From positions 1 to 64,000 of the forward strand of contig NW_027476342.1 in NCBI RefSeq assembly GCF_051020955.1: a stretch of DNA of 64,000 bases, given 5' to 3'. Within the stretch, counting starts at the first letter, position 1. Each line of letters starts with the position of its first letter. Under the pieces are notes generated by a model. The model had not been told where the DNA came from. It ran no database searches and worked only from the letters and a program-made list of their open reading frames with translations. Below, in pieces: positions 27,201 to 41,290 of the stretch. The translations under genes were made by a program, and so were the position numbers. The stretch is from Megalopta genalis. Its lineage: Eukaryota; Arthropoda; Insecta; Hymenoptera; Halictidae.

Positions 27201-30200
27201 TAACACATGATTTAACTTCAAATCAATCCGATGTAGAAGATTTACCTTCAAATCCATGCGAAACAAATGGTTTAGCTTCAAATACTTGTGATATACATGA
27301 TTTAGCTTCAACTGCAGGCGAAACAAACGAGTTAGCTTCAAATCCAAGCGAAACACATGATTTAGCTTCAAATCAATGCGAAGTATAAGGCTTACCATCA
27401 AATCCATGCAACACAAATTATTTAGCTTCTTATACTTGCGATATAAGTGATATAGCTTCAAATGCAGGCGTAACACACGAGTGATCTTCAAATCCAAGCG
27501 TAACACATGATTTAACTTCAAGTCAATGCGAAGTAGAAGATTTACCTTCAAATCCATGCGAAACAAATGGTTTAGCTTCAAATACTTGCGATATACATGA
27601 TTTAGCTTCAGCTGCATGCGAAACAAACGAGTTAGCTTCAAATCCAAGCGAAACACATGATTTAGCTTCAAATCAATGCGAAATAGAAGGCTTAGCATCA
27701 AATCCATGCAACACAAATTATTTAGCTTCTTATACTTGCGATATAAGTGACAAAGCTTCAAATGCAGGCGAAACAAACGAGTGAGCTTAAAATCCAAGCG
27801 TAACACATGATTTAACTTCAAATCGATACGAAGTAGAAGATTTACATTCAAATCCATGCGAAACAAATGGTTTAGCTTCAAATACTTGTGATACACATGA
27901 ATTTGCTTCAGATGCATGCGAAACAAACGATTTAGCTTCACACCCAAGGGAAACACATGATTTAACTTCAAATCAATGCGAAGTAGAAGGCTTACCATCA
28001 AATCCATGCAACACAAATTATTTAGCTTCTTATACTTGCGATATAAGTGATATAGCTTCAAATGCAGGCGTAACACACGAGTGATCTTCAAATCCAAGCG
28101 TAACACATGATTTAACTTCAAGTCAATGCGAAGTAGAAGATTTACCTTCAAATCCATGCGAAACAAATGGTTTAGCTTCAAATACTTGCGATATACATGA
28201 TTTAGCTTCAGCTGCATGCGAAACAAACGAGTTAGCTTCAAATCCACGCGAAACACATGATTTAGCTTCAAATCAATGCGAAGTAGAAGGCTTAGCATCA
28301 AATCCATGCAGCACAAATTATTTAGCTTCTTATACTTGCGATATAAGTGATAAAGCTTCAAATGCAAGCGAAACAAACGAGTGAGCTTTAAATCCAAGCG
28401 TAACACATGATTTAAATACAAATCAATGCGAAGTAGAAGATTTACCTTCAAATCCATGCGAAACAAATGGTTTAGCTTCAGATACTTGTGATATACATGA
28501 TTTAGCTTCAACTGCATGCGAAACAAACGAGTTAGCTTCAAATCCAAACGAAACACATGATTTAGCCTCAAATCAATGCGAAGTAGAAGGCTTAGCATCA
28601 AATCCATGCAACACAAATTATTTAGCTTCATATATTTGCGATATAAGTGATATAGCTTCAAATGCAGGTGAAACAAACGAGTGATCTTCAAATCCAAGCG
28701 TAACACTTGATTTAACTTCAAATCAATGGGAAGTAGAAGATTTACCTTCAAATCCATGCGAAACAAATGGTTTAGCTTCAAATACTTGTGATATACATGA
28801 TTTAGCTTCAGCTGCATGCGAAACAAACGAGTTAGCTTCAAATCCATGCGAAACACATGATTTAGCTTCAAATCAATGCGAAGTAGAAGGCTTAGCATCA
28901 AATCCATGCAACACAAATTATTTAGCTTCTTATACTTGCGATATAAGTGATAAAGCTTCAAATGCAGGCGAAACAAACGAGTAAGCTTTAGATCCAAGCG
29001 TAACACATGATTTAACTTCAAATCAATGCGAAGTAGAAGATTTATCTTCAAATCCATGCGAAACAAATGGTTTAGCTTCAAATACTTGTGATATACATGA
29101 TTTAGCTCCAACTGCACGCGAAACAAACGAGTTACCTTCAAATCCAAGCGAAACACATGATTTAGCTTCAAATCAATGCGAAGTAGAAGGCTTAGCATCA
29201 AATCCATGCAACATAAATTATTTAGCTTCCTATACTTGCGATATAAGTGACAAAGCTTCAAAAGCAGGCGAAACAAACGAGTGAGCTTTAAATCCAAGCG
29301 TAACACATGATTGGGCTTCAAATCAATGCGAAATAGAAGGCTTAGCACCAAATCCATGCGACACAAATTATTTAGCTTCGTATACTTGCGATATAAGTGA
29401 TATAGCTTCAAATGCAGGTGAAACAAACGAGTGATCTTCAAATCCAAGCGTAACACATGATTTAACTTCAAATCATTGGGAAGTAGCAGATTTACCATCA
29501 AATCCATGCGAAAGAAACGTTTTAGCTTCAAATACTTGTGATACACATGATTTAGCTTCAGCTGAATGCGAAACAAACGAGTTAGCTTCAAATCCAAGCG
29601 AAACACATGATTTAGCTTCAAATCAATGCGAAGTAGAAGGCTTAGCATCAAATCGATGCAACACAAATTATTTAGCTTCTTATACTTGCGATATAAGTGA
29701 TAAAGCTTCAAAAGCAGGCGAAACAAACGAGTGAGCTTTAAATCCAAGCGTAACACATGATTGGGCTTCAAATCAATGCGAAATAGAAGGCTTAGCACCA
29801 AATCCATGCGACACAAATTATTTAGCTTCGTATACTTGCGATATAAGTGATATAGCTTCAAATGCAGGTGAAACAAACGAGTGATCTTCAAATCCAAGCG
29901 TAACACATGATTTAACTTCAAATCAATGGGAAGTACAAGATTTACCTTCAAATCCATGCGAAACAAATGGTTTAGCTTCAAATACTTGTGATATACATGA
30001 TTTAGCTTCAGCTGCATGCGAAACAAACGAGTTAGCTTCAAATCCAAGCGAAACACATGATTGAGCTTCAAATCAATGCGAAATAGAAGGCTTAGCATCA
30101 AATCCATGCGACACAAATTATTTAGCTTCGTATACTTGCGATATAAGTGATATAGCTTCAAATGCAGGTGAATCAAACGAGTGATCTTCAAATCCAAGCG

Positions 30201-33200
30201 TAACACATGATTTAACTTCAACTCAATGGGAAGTAGAAGATTTACCTTCAAATCCATGTGAACCAAATGGTTTAGCTTCAAATCCTTGTGATATACATGA
30301 TTTAGCTTCAGCTGCATGCGAAACAAACGAGTTAGCTTCAAATCCAAGCGAAACACATGATTGAGCTTCAAATCAATGCGAAACAGAAGGCTTAGCATCA
30401 AATCCATGCGACACAAATTATTTAGCTTCAAATACTTGTGATATACATGATTTAGCTTCAGCTGCATGCGCAACAAAGGAGTTAGCTTCAAATCCAAGCG
30501 AAATACATGATTTAGCTTCAAATCAATGCGAAGTAGAAGATTTACCTTCAAATCCATGCGAAACAAATGGCTAAGCTTCAAATACTTGTGATATACATGA
30601 CTTAGCTCCATCTGCATGCGAAACAAACGAGTTTGCTTCAAATCCAAGCGAAACACATGATTTAGCTGCAAATCAATGCGAAGTAGAAGGCTTAGCATCA
30701 AATCCATGCAACACAAATTATTTAGCTTCTTATACTTGCGATATAAGTGATATAGCTTCAAATGCAGGCGTAACACACGAGTGATATTCAAATCCAAGCG
30801 TAACACATGATTTAACTTCAAGTCAATGCGAAGTAGAAGATTTACCTTCAAATCCATGCGAAACAAATGGTTTAGCTTCAAATACTTGCGATATACATGA
30901 TTTAGCTTCAGCTGCATGCGAAACAAACGAGTGATCTTCAAATCCAAGCGTAACACATGATTTAACTTCAAATCAATGGGAAGTAGAAGATTTACCTTCA
31001 AATCCATGCGAAACAAATGGTTTAGCTTCAAATACTTGTGATATACATGATTTATCTTCAGCTGCATGCGAAACAAACGTGTTAGCTTCATATCCAAGCG
31101 AAATACATGATTTAGCTTCAAATCAATGCGAAGTAGAAGATTTACCTTCATATCCATGCGAAACAAATGGTTTAGCTTCAAATACTTGTGATATACATGA
31201 TTTAGCTTCAGCTGCATGCGAAACAATCGAGTTAGCTTCAAATCCAAGCGAAACACATGATTTAGCTTCAAATCAATGCGAAGTAGAAGGCTTAGCATCA
31301 AATCCATGCAACACAAATTATTTAGCTTCTTATACTTGCGATATAAGTGATAAAGCTTCAAATGCAGGCGAAACAAACGAGTGATCTTCAAATCCAAGCG
31401 TAACACATGATTTAACTTCAAATCAATGGGAAGTAGAAGATTTATCTTCAAATCCATGCGAAACAAATGGTTTAGCTTCAAATACTTGTGATATACATGA
31501 TTTAGCTTCAGCTGCATGCGAAACAAACGTGTTAGCTTCAAATCCAAGCGAAATACATGATTTAGCTTCAAATCAATGCGAAGTAGAAGATTTACCTTCA
31601 TATCCATGCGAAACAAATGGGTTAGCTTCAAATACTTGTGATATACATGATTTAGCTTCAGCTGCATGCGAAACAAACGAGTTAGCTTCAAATCCAAGCG
31701 AAACACATGATTTAGCTTCAAATCAATGCGAAATAGAAGGCTTAGCATCAAATCCATGCAACACAAATTATTTAGCTTCTTATACTTGCGATATAAGTGA
31801 CAAAGCTTCAAATGCAGGCGAAACAAACGAGTGTGCTTAAAATCCAAGCGTAACACATGATTTAACTTCAAATCGATACGAAGTAGAAGATTTACATTCA
31901 AATCCATGCGAAACAAATGGTTTAGCTTCAAATACTTGTGATACACATGAATTTGCTTCAGCTGCATGCGAAACAAACGATTTAGCTTCACACCCAAGGG
32001 AAACACATGATTTAACTTCAAATCAATGCGAAGTAGAAGGCTTACCATCAAATCCATGCAACACAAATTATTTAGCTTCTTATACTTGCGATATAAGTGA
32101 TATAGCTTCAAATGCAGGCGTAACACACGAGTGATCTTCAAATCCAAGCGTAACACATGATTTAACTTCAAATCAATGGGAAGTAGCAGTTTTACCATCA
32201 AATCCATGCGAAACAAACGTTTTAGCTTCAAATCAATGCGAAGTAGAAGGCTTAGCATCAAATCCATGCAGCACAAATTATTTAGCTTCTTATACTTGCG
32301 ATGTAAGTGATAAAGCATCAAATGCAGGCGAAACAAACGAGTGATATTCAAATCCAAGGGTAACACATGATTTAACTTCAGATCAGTGGGAAGTAGAAGA
32401 TTTACCTTCAAATCCATGCGAAACAAATGGTTTAGCTTCAAATACTTGTGATATACATGATTTAGCTTCAACTGCATGCGAAACAAACGAGTTAGCTTCA
32501 AATCCAAGCGAAACTCATGATTTAGCTTCAAATCAATGCGAAGTAGAAGGCTTAGCATCAAATCCATGCAACACAAATTATTTAGCTTCTTATACTTGCG
32601 ATATAAGTGATAAAGCTTCAAATGCAGGTGAAACAAACGAGTGAGCTTTAAATCCAAGCGTAACACATGATTTAACTTCAAATCAATGCGAAGTAGAAGA
32701 TTTACCTTCAAATCCATGCGAAACAAATGGCTAAGCTTCAAATACTTGTGATATACATGACTTAGCTTCATCTGCATGCGAAACAAACGAGTTTGCTTCA
32801 AATCCAAGCGAAACACATGATTTAGCTTCAAATCAATGCGAAGTAGAAGGCTTAGCATCAAATCCATGCAACACAAATTATTTAGCTTCTTATACTTGCG
32901 ATATAAGTGATAAAGCTTCAAATGCAGGTGAAACAAACGAGTGAGCTTTAAATTCAAACGTAACACATGATTTAACTTCAAATCAATGCGAAGTAGAAGA
33001 TTTACCTTCAAATCCACGCGAAACAAACGGTTTAGCTTCAAATACTTGTGATATACATGATTTAGCTTCAGCTGAATGCGAAACAAACGAGTTAGCTACA
33101 AATCCAAGCGAAACACATTATTTAGCTTCAAATCAATGCGAAGTAGAAGGCTTAGCATCAAATCCATGCAATACAAATTATTTAGCTTCTTATACTTGCG

Positions 33201-36200
33201 ATATAAGTGATAAAGCTTCAAATGCAGGTGAAACAAACGAGTGATCTTCAAATCCAAGCTTAACACATGATTTAACTTCAAATCATTGGGAAGTAGCAGA
33301 TTTACCATCAAATCCATGCGAAAGAAACGTTTTAGCTTCAAATACTTGTGATACACATGATTTAGCTTCAGCTGAATGCGAAACAAACGAGTTAGCTTCA
33401 AATCCAAGCGAAACACATGATTTAGCTTCAAATCAATGCGAAGTAGAATGCTTAGCATCAAATCGATGCAACACAAATTATTTAGCTTCTTATACTTGCG
33501 ATATAAGTGATAAAGCTTCAAAAGCAGGCGAAACAAACGAGTGAGCTTTAAATCCAAGCGTAACACATGATTGGGCTTCAAATCAATGCGAAATAGAAGG
33601 CTTAGCACCAAATCCATGCGACACAAATTATTTAGCTTCGTATACTTGCGATATAAGTGATATAGCTTCAAATGCAGGTGAAACAAACGAGTGATCTTCA
33701 AATCCAAGCGTAACACATGATTTAACTTCAAATCAATGGGAAGTAGAAGATTTACCTTCAAATCCATGCGAAACAAATGGTTTAGCTTCAAATACTTGTG
33801 ATATACATGATTTAGCTTCAGCTGCATGCGAAACAAACGAGTTAGCTTCAAATCCAAGCGAAACACATGATTGAGCTTCAAATCAATGCGAAATAGAAGG
33901 CTTAGCATCAAATCCATGCGACACAAATTATTTAGCTTCGTATACTTGCGATATAAGTGATATAGCTTCAAATGCAGGTGAATCAAACGAGTGATCTTCA
34001 AATCCAAGCGTAACACATGATTTAACTTCAACTCAATGGGAAGTAGAAGATTTACCTTCAAATCCATGTGAACCAAATGGTTTAGCTTCAAATCCTTGTG
34101 ATATACATGATTTAGCTTCAGCTGCATGCGAAACAAACGAGTTAGCTTCAAATCCAAGCGAAACACATGATTGAGCTTCAAATCAATGCGAAACAGAAGG
34201 CTTAGCATCAAATCCATGCGACACAAATTATTTAGCTTCAAATACTTGTGATATACATGATTTAGCTTCAGCTGCATGCGCAACAAAGGAGTTAGCTTCA
34301 AATCCAAGCGAAATACATGATTTAGCTTCAAATCAATGCGAAGTAGAAGATTTACCTTCAAATCCATGCGAAACAAATGGCTAAGCTTCAAATACTTGTG
34401 ATATACATGACTTAGCTCCATCTGCATGCGAAACAAACGAGTTTGCTTCAAATCCAAGCGAAACACATGATTTAGCTGCAAATCAATGCGAAGTAGAAGG
34501 CTTAGCATCAAATCCATGCAACACAAGTTATTTAGTTTCTTATACTTGCGATATAAGTGATAAAGCTTCAAATGCAGGTGAAACAAACGAGTGATTTGAA
34601 ATCCAAGCTTAACACATGATTTAACTTCAAATCAATCCGATGTAGAAGATTTACCTTCAAATCCATGCGAAACAAATGGTTTAGCTTCAAATACTTGTGA
34701 TATACATGATTTAGCTTCAACTGCATGCGAAACAAACGAGTTAGCTTCAAATCCAAGCGAAACACATGATTTAGCTTCAAATCAATGCGAAGTATAAGGC
34801 TTACCATCAAATCCATGCAACACAAATTATTTAGCTTCTTATACTTGCGATATAAGTGATATAGCTTCAAATGCAGGCGTAACACACGAGTGATCTTCAA
34901 ATCCAAGCGTAACACATGATTTAACTTCAAGTCAATGCGAAGTAGAAGATTTACCTTCAAATCCATGCGAAACAAATGGTTTAGCTTCAAATACTTGCGA
35001 TATACATGATTTAGCTTCAGCTGCATGCGAAACAAACGAGTTAGCTTCAAATCCAAGCGAAACACATGATTTAGCTTCAAATCAATGCGAAATAGAAGGC
35101 TTAGCATCAAATCCATGCAACACAAATTATTTAGCTTCTTATACTTGCGATATAAGTGACAAAGCTTCAAATGCAGGCGAAACAAACGAGTGAGCTTAAA
35201 ATCCAAGCGTAACACATGATTTAACTTCAAATCGATACGAAGTAGAAGATTTACATTCAAATCCATGCGAAACAAATGGTTTAGCTTCAAATACTTGTGA
35301 TACACATGAATTTGCTTCAGATGCATGCGAAACAAACGATTTAGCTTCACACCCAAGGGAAACACATGATTTAACTTCAAATCAATGCGAAGTAGAAGGC
35401 TTACCATCAAATCCATGCAACACAAATTATTTAGCTTCTTATACTTGCGATATAAGTGATATAGCTTCAAATGCAGGCGTAACACACGAGTGATCTTCAA
35501 ATCCAAGCGTAACACATGATTTAACTTCAAGTCAATGCGAAGTAGAAGATTTACCTTCAAATCCATGCGAAACAAATGGTTTAGCTTCAAATACTTGCGA
35601 TATACATGATTTAGCTTCAGCTGCATGCGAAACAAACGAGTTAGCTTCAAATCCACGCGAAACACATGATTTAGCTTCAAATCAATGCGAAGTAGAAGGC
35701 TTAGCATCAAATCCATGCAGCACAAATTATTTAGCTTCTTATACTTGCGATATAAGTGATAAAGCTTCAAATGCAATCGAAACAAACGAGTGAGCTTTAA
35801 ATCCAAGCGTAACACATGATTTAAATACAAATCAATGCGAAGTAGAAGATTTACCTTCAAATCCATGCGAAACAAATGGTTTAGCTTCAGATACTTGTGA
35901 TATACATGATTTAGCTTCAACTGCATGCGAAACAAACGAGTTAGCTTCAAATCCAAACGAAACACATGATTTAGCCTCAAATCAATGCGAAGTAGAAGGC
36001 TTAGCATCAAATCCATGCAACACAAATTATTTAGCTTCATATATTTGCGATATAAGTGATATAGCTTCAAATGCAGGTGAAACAAACGAGTGATCTTCAA
36101 ATCCAAGCGTAACACTTGATTTAACTTCAAATCAATGGGAAGTAGAAGATTTACCTTCAAATCCATGCGAAACAAATGGTTTAGCTTCAAATACTTGTGA

Positions 36201-39093
36201 TATACATGAATTAGCTCCAACTGCACGCGAAACAAACGAGTTACCTTCAAATCCAAGCGAAACACATGATTTAGCTTCAAATCAATGCGAAGTAGAAGGT
36301 TTAGCATCAAATCCATGCAACATAAATTATTTAGCTTCCTATACTTGCGATATAAGTGACAAAGCTTCAAAAGCAGGCGAAACAAACGAGTGAGCTTTAA
36401 ATCCAAGCGTAACACATGATTGGGCTTCAAATCAATGCGAAATAGAAGGCTTAGCACCAAATCCATGCGACACAAATTATTTAGCTTCGTATACTTGCGA
36501 TATAAGTGATATAGCTTCAAATGCAGGTGAAACAAACGAGTGATCTTCAAATCCAAGCGTAACACATGATTTAACTTCAAATCATTGGGAAGTAGCAGAT
36601 TTACCATCAAATCCATGCGAAAGAAACGTTTTAGCTTCAAATACTTGTGATACACATGATTTAGCTTCAGCTGAATGCGAAACAAACGAGTTAGCTTCAA
36701 ATCCAAGCGAAACACATGATTTAGCTTCAAATCAATGCGAAGTAGAAGGCTTAGCATCAAATCGATGCAACACAAATTATTTAGCTTCTTATACTTGCGA
36801 TATAAGTGATAAAGCTTCAAAAGCAGGCGAAACAAACGAGTGAGCTTTAAATCCAAGCGTAACACATGATTGGGCTTCAAATCAATGCGAAATAGAAGGC
36901 TTAGCACCAAATCCATGCGACACAAATTATTTAGCTTCGTATACTTGCGATATAAGTGATATAGCTTCAAATGCAGGTGAAACAAACGAGTGATCTTCAA
37001 ATCCAAGCGTAACACATGATTTAACTTCAAATCAATGGGAAGTAGAAGATTTACCTTCAAATCCATGCGAAACAAATGGTTTAGCTTCAAATACTTGTGA
37101 TATACATGATTTAGCTTCAGCTGCATGCGAAACAAACGAGTTAGCTTCAAATCCAAGCGAAACACATGATTTTGCTTCAAATCAATGCGAAATAGAAGGC
37201 TTAGCATCAAATCCATGCAACACAAATTATTTAGCTTCTTATACTTGCGATATAAGTGATATAGCTTCAAATGCAGGCGTAACACACGAGTGATCTTCAA
37301 ATCCAAGCGTAACACATGATTTAACTTCAAGTCAATGCGAAGTAGAAGATTTACCTTCAAATCCATGCGAAACAAATGGTTTAGCTTCAAATACTTGCGA
37401 TATACATGATTTAGCTTCAGCTGCATGCGAAACAAACGAGTTAGCTTCAAATCCAAGCGAAACACATGATTTTGCTTCAAATCAATGCGAAATAGAAGGC
37501 TTAGCATCAAATCCATGCAACACAAATTATTTAGCTTCTTATACTTGCGATATAAGTGACAAAGCTTCAAATGCAGGCGAAACAAACGAGTGAGCTTAAA
37601 ATCCAAGCGTAACACATGATTTAACTTCAAATCGATACGAAGTAGAAGATTTACATTCAAATCCATGCGAAACAAATGGTTTAGCTTCAAATACTTGTGA
37701 TACACATGAATTTGCTTCAGCTGCATGCGAAACAAACGATTTAGCTTCACACCCAAGGGAAACACATGATTTAACTTCAAATCAATGCGAAGTAGAAGGC
37801 TTACCATCAAATCCATGCAACACAAATTATTTAGCTTCTTATACTTGCGATATAAGTGATATAGCTTCAAATGCAGGCGTAACACACGAGTGATCTTCAA
37901 ATCCAAGCGTAACACATGATTTAACTTCAAGTCAATGCGAAGTAGAAGATTTACCTTCAAATCCATGCGAAACAAATGGTTTAGCTTCAAATACTTGCGA
38001 TATACATGATTTAGCTTCAGCTGCATGCGAAACAAACGAGTTAGCTTCAAATCCACGCGAAACACATGATTTAGCTTCAAATCAATGCGAAGTAGAAGGC
38101 TTAGCATCAAATCCATGCAGCACAAATTATTTAGCTTCCTATACTTGCGATATAAGTGACAAAGCTTCAAATGCAGGCGAAACAAACGAGTGAGTTTAAA
38201 ATCCAAGCGTAACACATGATTTAAATTCAAATCAATACGAAGTAGAAGATTTACTTTCAAATCCATGCGAAACAAGTGGTTTAGCTTCAAATTCTTGTGA
38301 TATACATGATTTAGCTTCAGCTGCATACGAAACAAACGAGTGATCTTCAAATCCAAGCGTAACACATGATTTAACTTCAAATCAATGGGAAGTTGAAGAT
38401 TTACCTTCAAATCCATGCGAAACAAATGGTTTAGCTTCAAATACTTGTGATATACATGATTTAGCTTCAGCTGCATGCGAAACAAACGAGTTAGCTTCAT
38501 ATCCAAGCGAAATACATGATTTAGCTTCAAATCAATGCGAAGTAGAAGATTTACCTTCAAATCCATGCGAGACAAATGGTTTAGCTTCAAATACTTGTGA
38601 TATACATGATTTAGCTTCAGCTGCATGCGAAACAAACGAGTTAGCTTCAAATCCAAGCGAAACACATGATTTAGCTTCAAATTAATGCGAAGTAGAAGGC
38701 TTAGCATCAAATCCATGCAACACAAATTATTTAGCTTCTTATACTTGCGATATAAGTGATAAAGCTTCAAATGCAGGCGAAACAAACGAGTGAGCTTTAA
38801 ATCCAAGCGTAACACATGATTTAACTTCAAATCAATGCGAAGTAGAAGATTTACCTTCAAATCCATGCGAAACAAATGGTTTAGCTTCAAATACTTGTGA
38901 TATACATGATTTAGCTTCAACTGCATGCGAAACAAACGAGTTAGCTTCAAATCCAAGCGGAACACATGATTTAAATTCAAATCAATACGAAGTAGAAGAT
39001 TTACTTTCAAATCCATGCGAAACAAGTGGTTTAGCTTCAAATTCTTGTGATATACATGATTTAGCTTCAGCTGCATACGAAACAAAGGAGTGA

Positions 39094-39393
39094 TTTTCAA
39101 ATCCAAGCGTAACACATGATTTAACTTCAAATCAATGGGAAGTTGAAGATTTACCTTCAAATCCATGCGAAACAAATGGTTTAGCTTCAAATACTTGTGA
39201 TATACATGATTTAGCTTCAACTGCATGCGAAACAAACGAGTTAGCTTCAAATCCAAGCGAAACACATGATTTAGCTTCAAATCAATGCGAAGTAGAAGGC
39301 TTAGCATCAAATCCATGCAACACAAATTATTTAGCTTCTTATACTTGCGATATAAGTGATAAAGCTTCAAATGCAGGTGAAACAAACGAGTGA
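39094..39393. repeat. Canonical 300-bp decamer (reference unit)
   Basis: This is a clean copy of the main higher-order unit. Its ten 30-bp monomers start at 39,094, 39,124, 39,154, 39,184, 39,214 (first pentamer) and 39,244, 39,274, 39,304, 39,334, 39,364 (second pentamer). In the + frame they read roughly F-S-N-P-S-V-T-H-D-L, T-S-N-Q-W-E-V-E-D-L, P-S-N-P-C-E-T-N-G-L, A-S-N-T-C-D-I-H-D-L, A-S-T-A-C-E-T-N-E-L, then A-S-N-P-S-E-T-H-D-L, A-S-N-Q-C-E-V-E-G-L, A-S-N-P-C-N-T-N-Y-L, A-S-Y-T-C-D-I-S-D-K, A-S-N-A-G-E-T-N-E-stop. Monomers n and n+5 are the closest relatives, so the decamer looks like a duplicated pentamer that then diverged. The tenth monomer carries an AAGCTT (HindIII) site at its junction and the TGA at its end. 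Confidence 0.93.
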
Positions 39394-40740
39394 GCTTTAA
39401 ATCCAAGCGTAACACATGATTTAACTTCAAATCAATGCGAAGTAGAAGATTTACCTTCAAATCCATGCGAAACAAATGGCTAAGCTTCAAATACTTGTGA
39501 TATACATGACTTAGCTTCATCTGCACGCGAAACAAACGAGTTAGCTTCAAACCCAAGCGTAACACATGATTTAACTTCAAATCAATGCGAAGTAGAAGAT
39601 TTACCTTCAAATCCATGCGAAACAAATGGTTTAGCTTCAAATACTTGTGATATACAGGATTTAGCTTCAACTGCATGCGAAACAAACGAGTTAGCTTCAA
39701 AACCAAGCGAAACACATGATTTAGCTTCAAATCAATGCGAAGTAGAAGTCTTAGCATCAAATCCATGCAACACAAGTTATTTAGCGTCTTATACTTGCGA
39801 TATAAGTGATAAAGCTTCAAATGCAGGCGAAACAAACGAGTGAGCTTTAAATCCAAGCGTAACACATGATTTAACTTCAAATCAATGCGAAGTAGAAGAT
39901 TTACCTTCAAATCCATGCGAAACAAATGGTTTAGCTTCAAATACTTGTGATATACATGTTTTAGTTTCAGCTGCATGCGAAACAAACGTGTTAGCTTCAA
40001 ATCCAAGCGAAATACATGATTTAGCTTCAAATCAATGCGAAGTAGAAGATTTACCTTCATATCCATGCGAAACAAATGGTTTAGCTTAAAATACTTGTGA
40101 TATACATGATTTAGCTTCAGCTGCATGCGAAACAAACGAGTTAGCTGCAAATCCAAGCGAAACACATGATTTAGCTTCAAATCAATGCGAAATAGAAGGC
40201 TTAGCATCAAATCCATGCAACACAAACTATTTAGCTTCTTATACTTGCGATATAAGTGACAAAGCTTCAAATGCAGGCGAAACAAACGAGTGAGCTTAAA
40301 ATCCAAGCCTAACACATGATTTAACTTCAAATCAATACGAAGTAGAAGATTTACATTCAAATCCATGCGAAACAAATGGTTTAGCCTCAAATACTTGTGA
40401 TATACATGATTTAGTTTCAGCTGCATGCGAAACAAACGTGTTAGCTTCAAATCCAAGCGAAATACATGATTTAGCTTCAAATCAATGCGAAGTAGAAGAT
40501 TTAGATTCATATCCATGCGAAACAAATGGTTTAGCTTCGAATACTTGTGATATACATGATTTAGCTTCAGCTGCATGCGAAACAAACGAGTTAGCTTCAA
40601 ATCCAAGCGAAACACATGATTTAGTTTCAAATCAATGCGAAATAGAAGGCTTAGCATCAAATCCATGCAACACAAACTATTTAGCTTCTTATACTTGCGA
40701 TATAAGTGACAAAGCTTCAAATGCAGGCGAAACAAACGAG

Positions 40741-41290
40741 TGAGCTTAAAATCCAAGCGTAACACATGATTTAGCTTCAAATCAATGCGAAGTAGAAGGC
40801 TTAGCATCAAATCCATGCAACACAAATTATTTAGCTTCTTATACTTGCGATATAAGTGATAAAGCTTCAAATGCAGGCGAAACAAACGAGTGAGCTTCAA
40901 ATCCAAGCGAAACACATGATTTAGCTTCAAATCAATGCGAAATAGAAGGCTTAGCATCAAATCCATGCGACACAAATTATTTAGCTTGATATACTTGCGA
41001 TATAAGTGATAAAGCTTCAAATGCATGCGAAACAAACGAGTTAGCTTCAAATCCAAGCGATACACATGATTTAGCTTCAAATCAATGCGAAGTAGAAGGG
41101 TTAGCATCAAATCCATGCAACACAAATTATTTAGCTTCTTATACTTGCGATATAAGTGATAAAGCTTCAAGTGCAGGTGAAACAAACGAGTGAGCTTTAA
41201 ATCCAAGCGTAACACATGATTTAATTTCAAATCAATGCGAAGTAGAATATTTACCTTCAAATCCATGCGAAACAAATGGTTTAGCTTCAA
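40741..41290. repeat. 3.3-kb-period module, copy 1
   Basis: A module of about 550 bp marked by gcttgatatacttgcg (starts 40,984) and ending in the one-base deletion caaatattgtg. Other copies have the marker at 44,282, 47,581 and 50,729, at spacings of 3,298, 3,299 and 3,148 bp. A fifth marker, without the final deletion in view, is at 63,774 near the window end, and a more distant relative is at 61,525. The module defines a 3.3-kb period lying under the 6.6-kb one. Confidence 0.8.

Larger units (their letters stand above)
22140..40783. repeat. Domain of overlapping 3.3-, 3.8-, 7.4- and 8.8-kb duplications
   Basis: Pairs read by eye: 22,140-24,610 with 30,899-33,369 (offset 8,759); 24,605-26,780 with 27,904-30,079 (3,299); 27,180-28,800 with 34,589-36,208 (7,409), then 29,100-30,060 with 36,209-37,169 (7,109, after a 300-bp loss); 29,450-30,715 with 33,260-34,525 (3,810); 35,041-35,740 with 37,441-38,140 (2,400); 38,222-38,440 with 38,972-39,190 (750). 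Offsets ending in 9 include one copy of a recurrent one-base deletion (27,187 or 34,596). Nothing unlike satellite is present. Confidence 0.85.

Noticed and set aside
39094..39393. Pentapeptide-repeat (A-D/N-L-x-x) protein family, because the decapeptide splits into two fives
   Set aside because: Only one of the two halves carries a Leu at the fixed place, and the frame is interrupted by stops.
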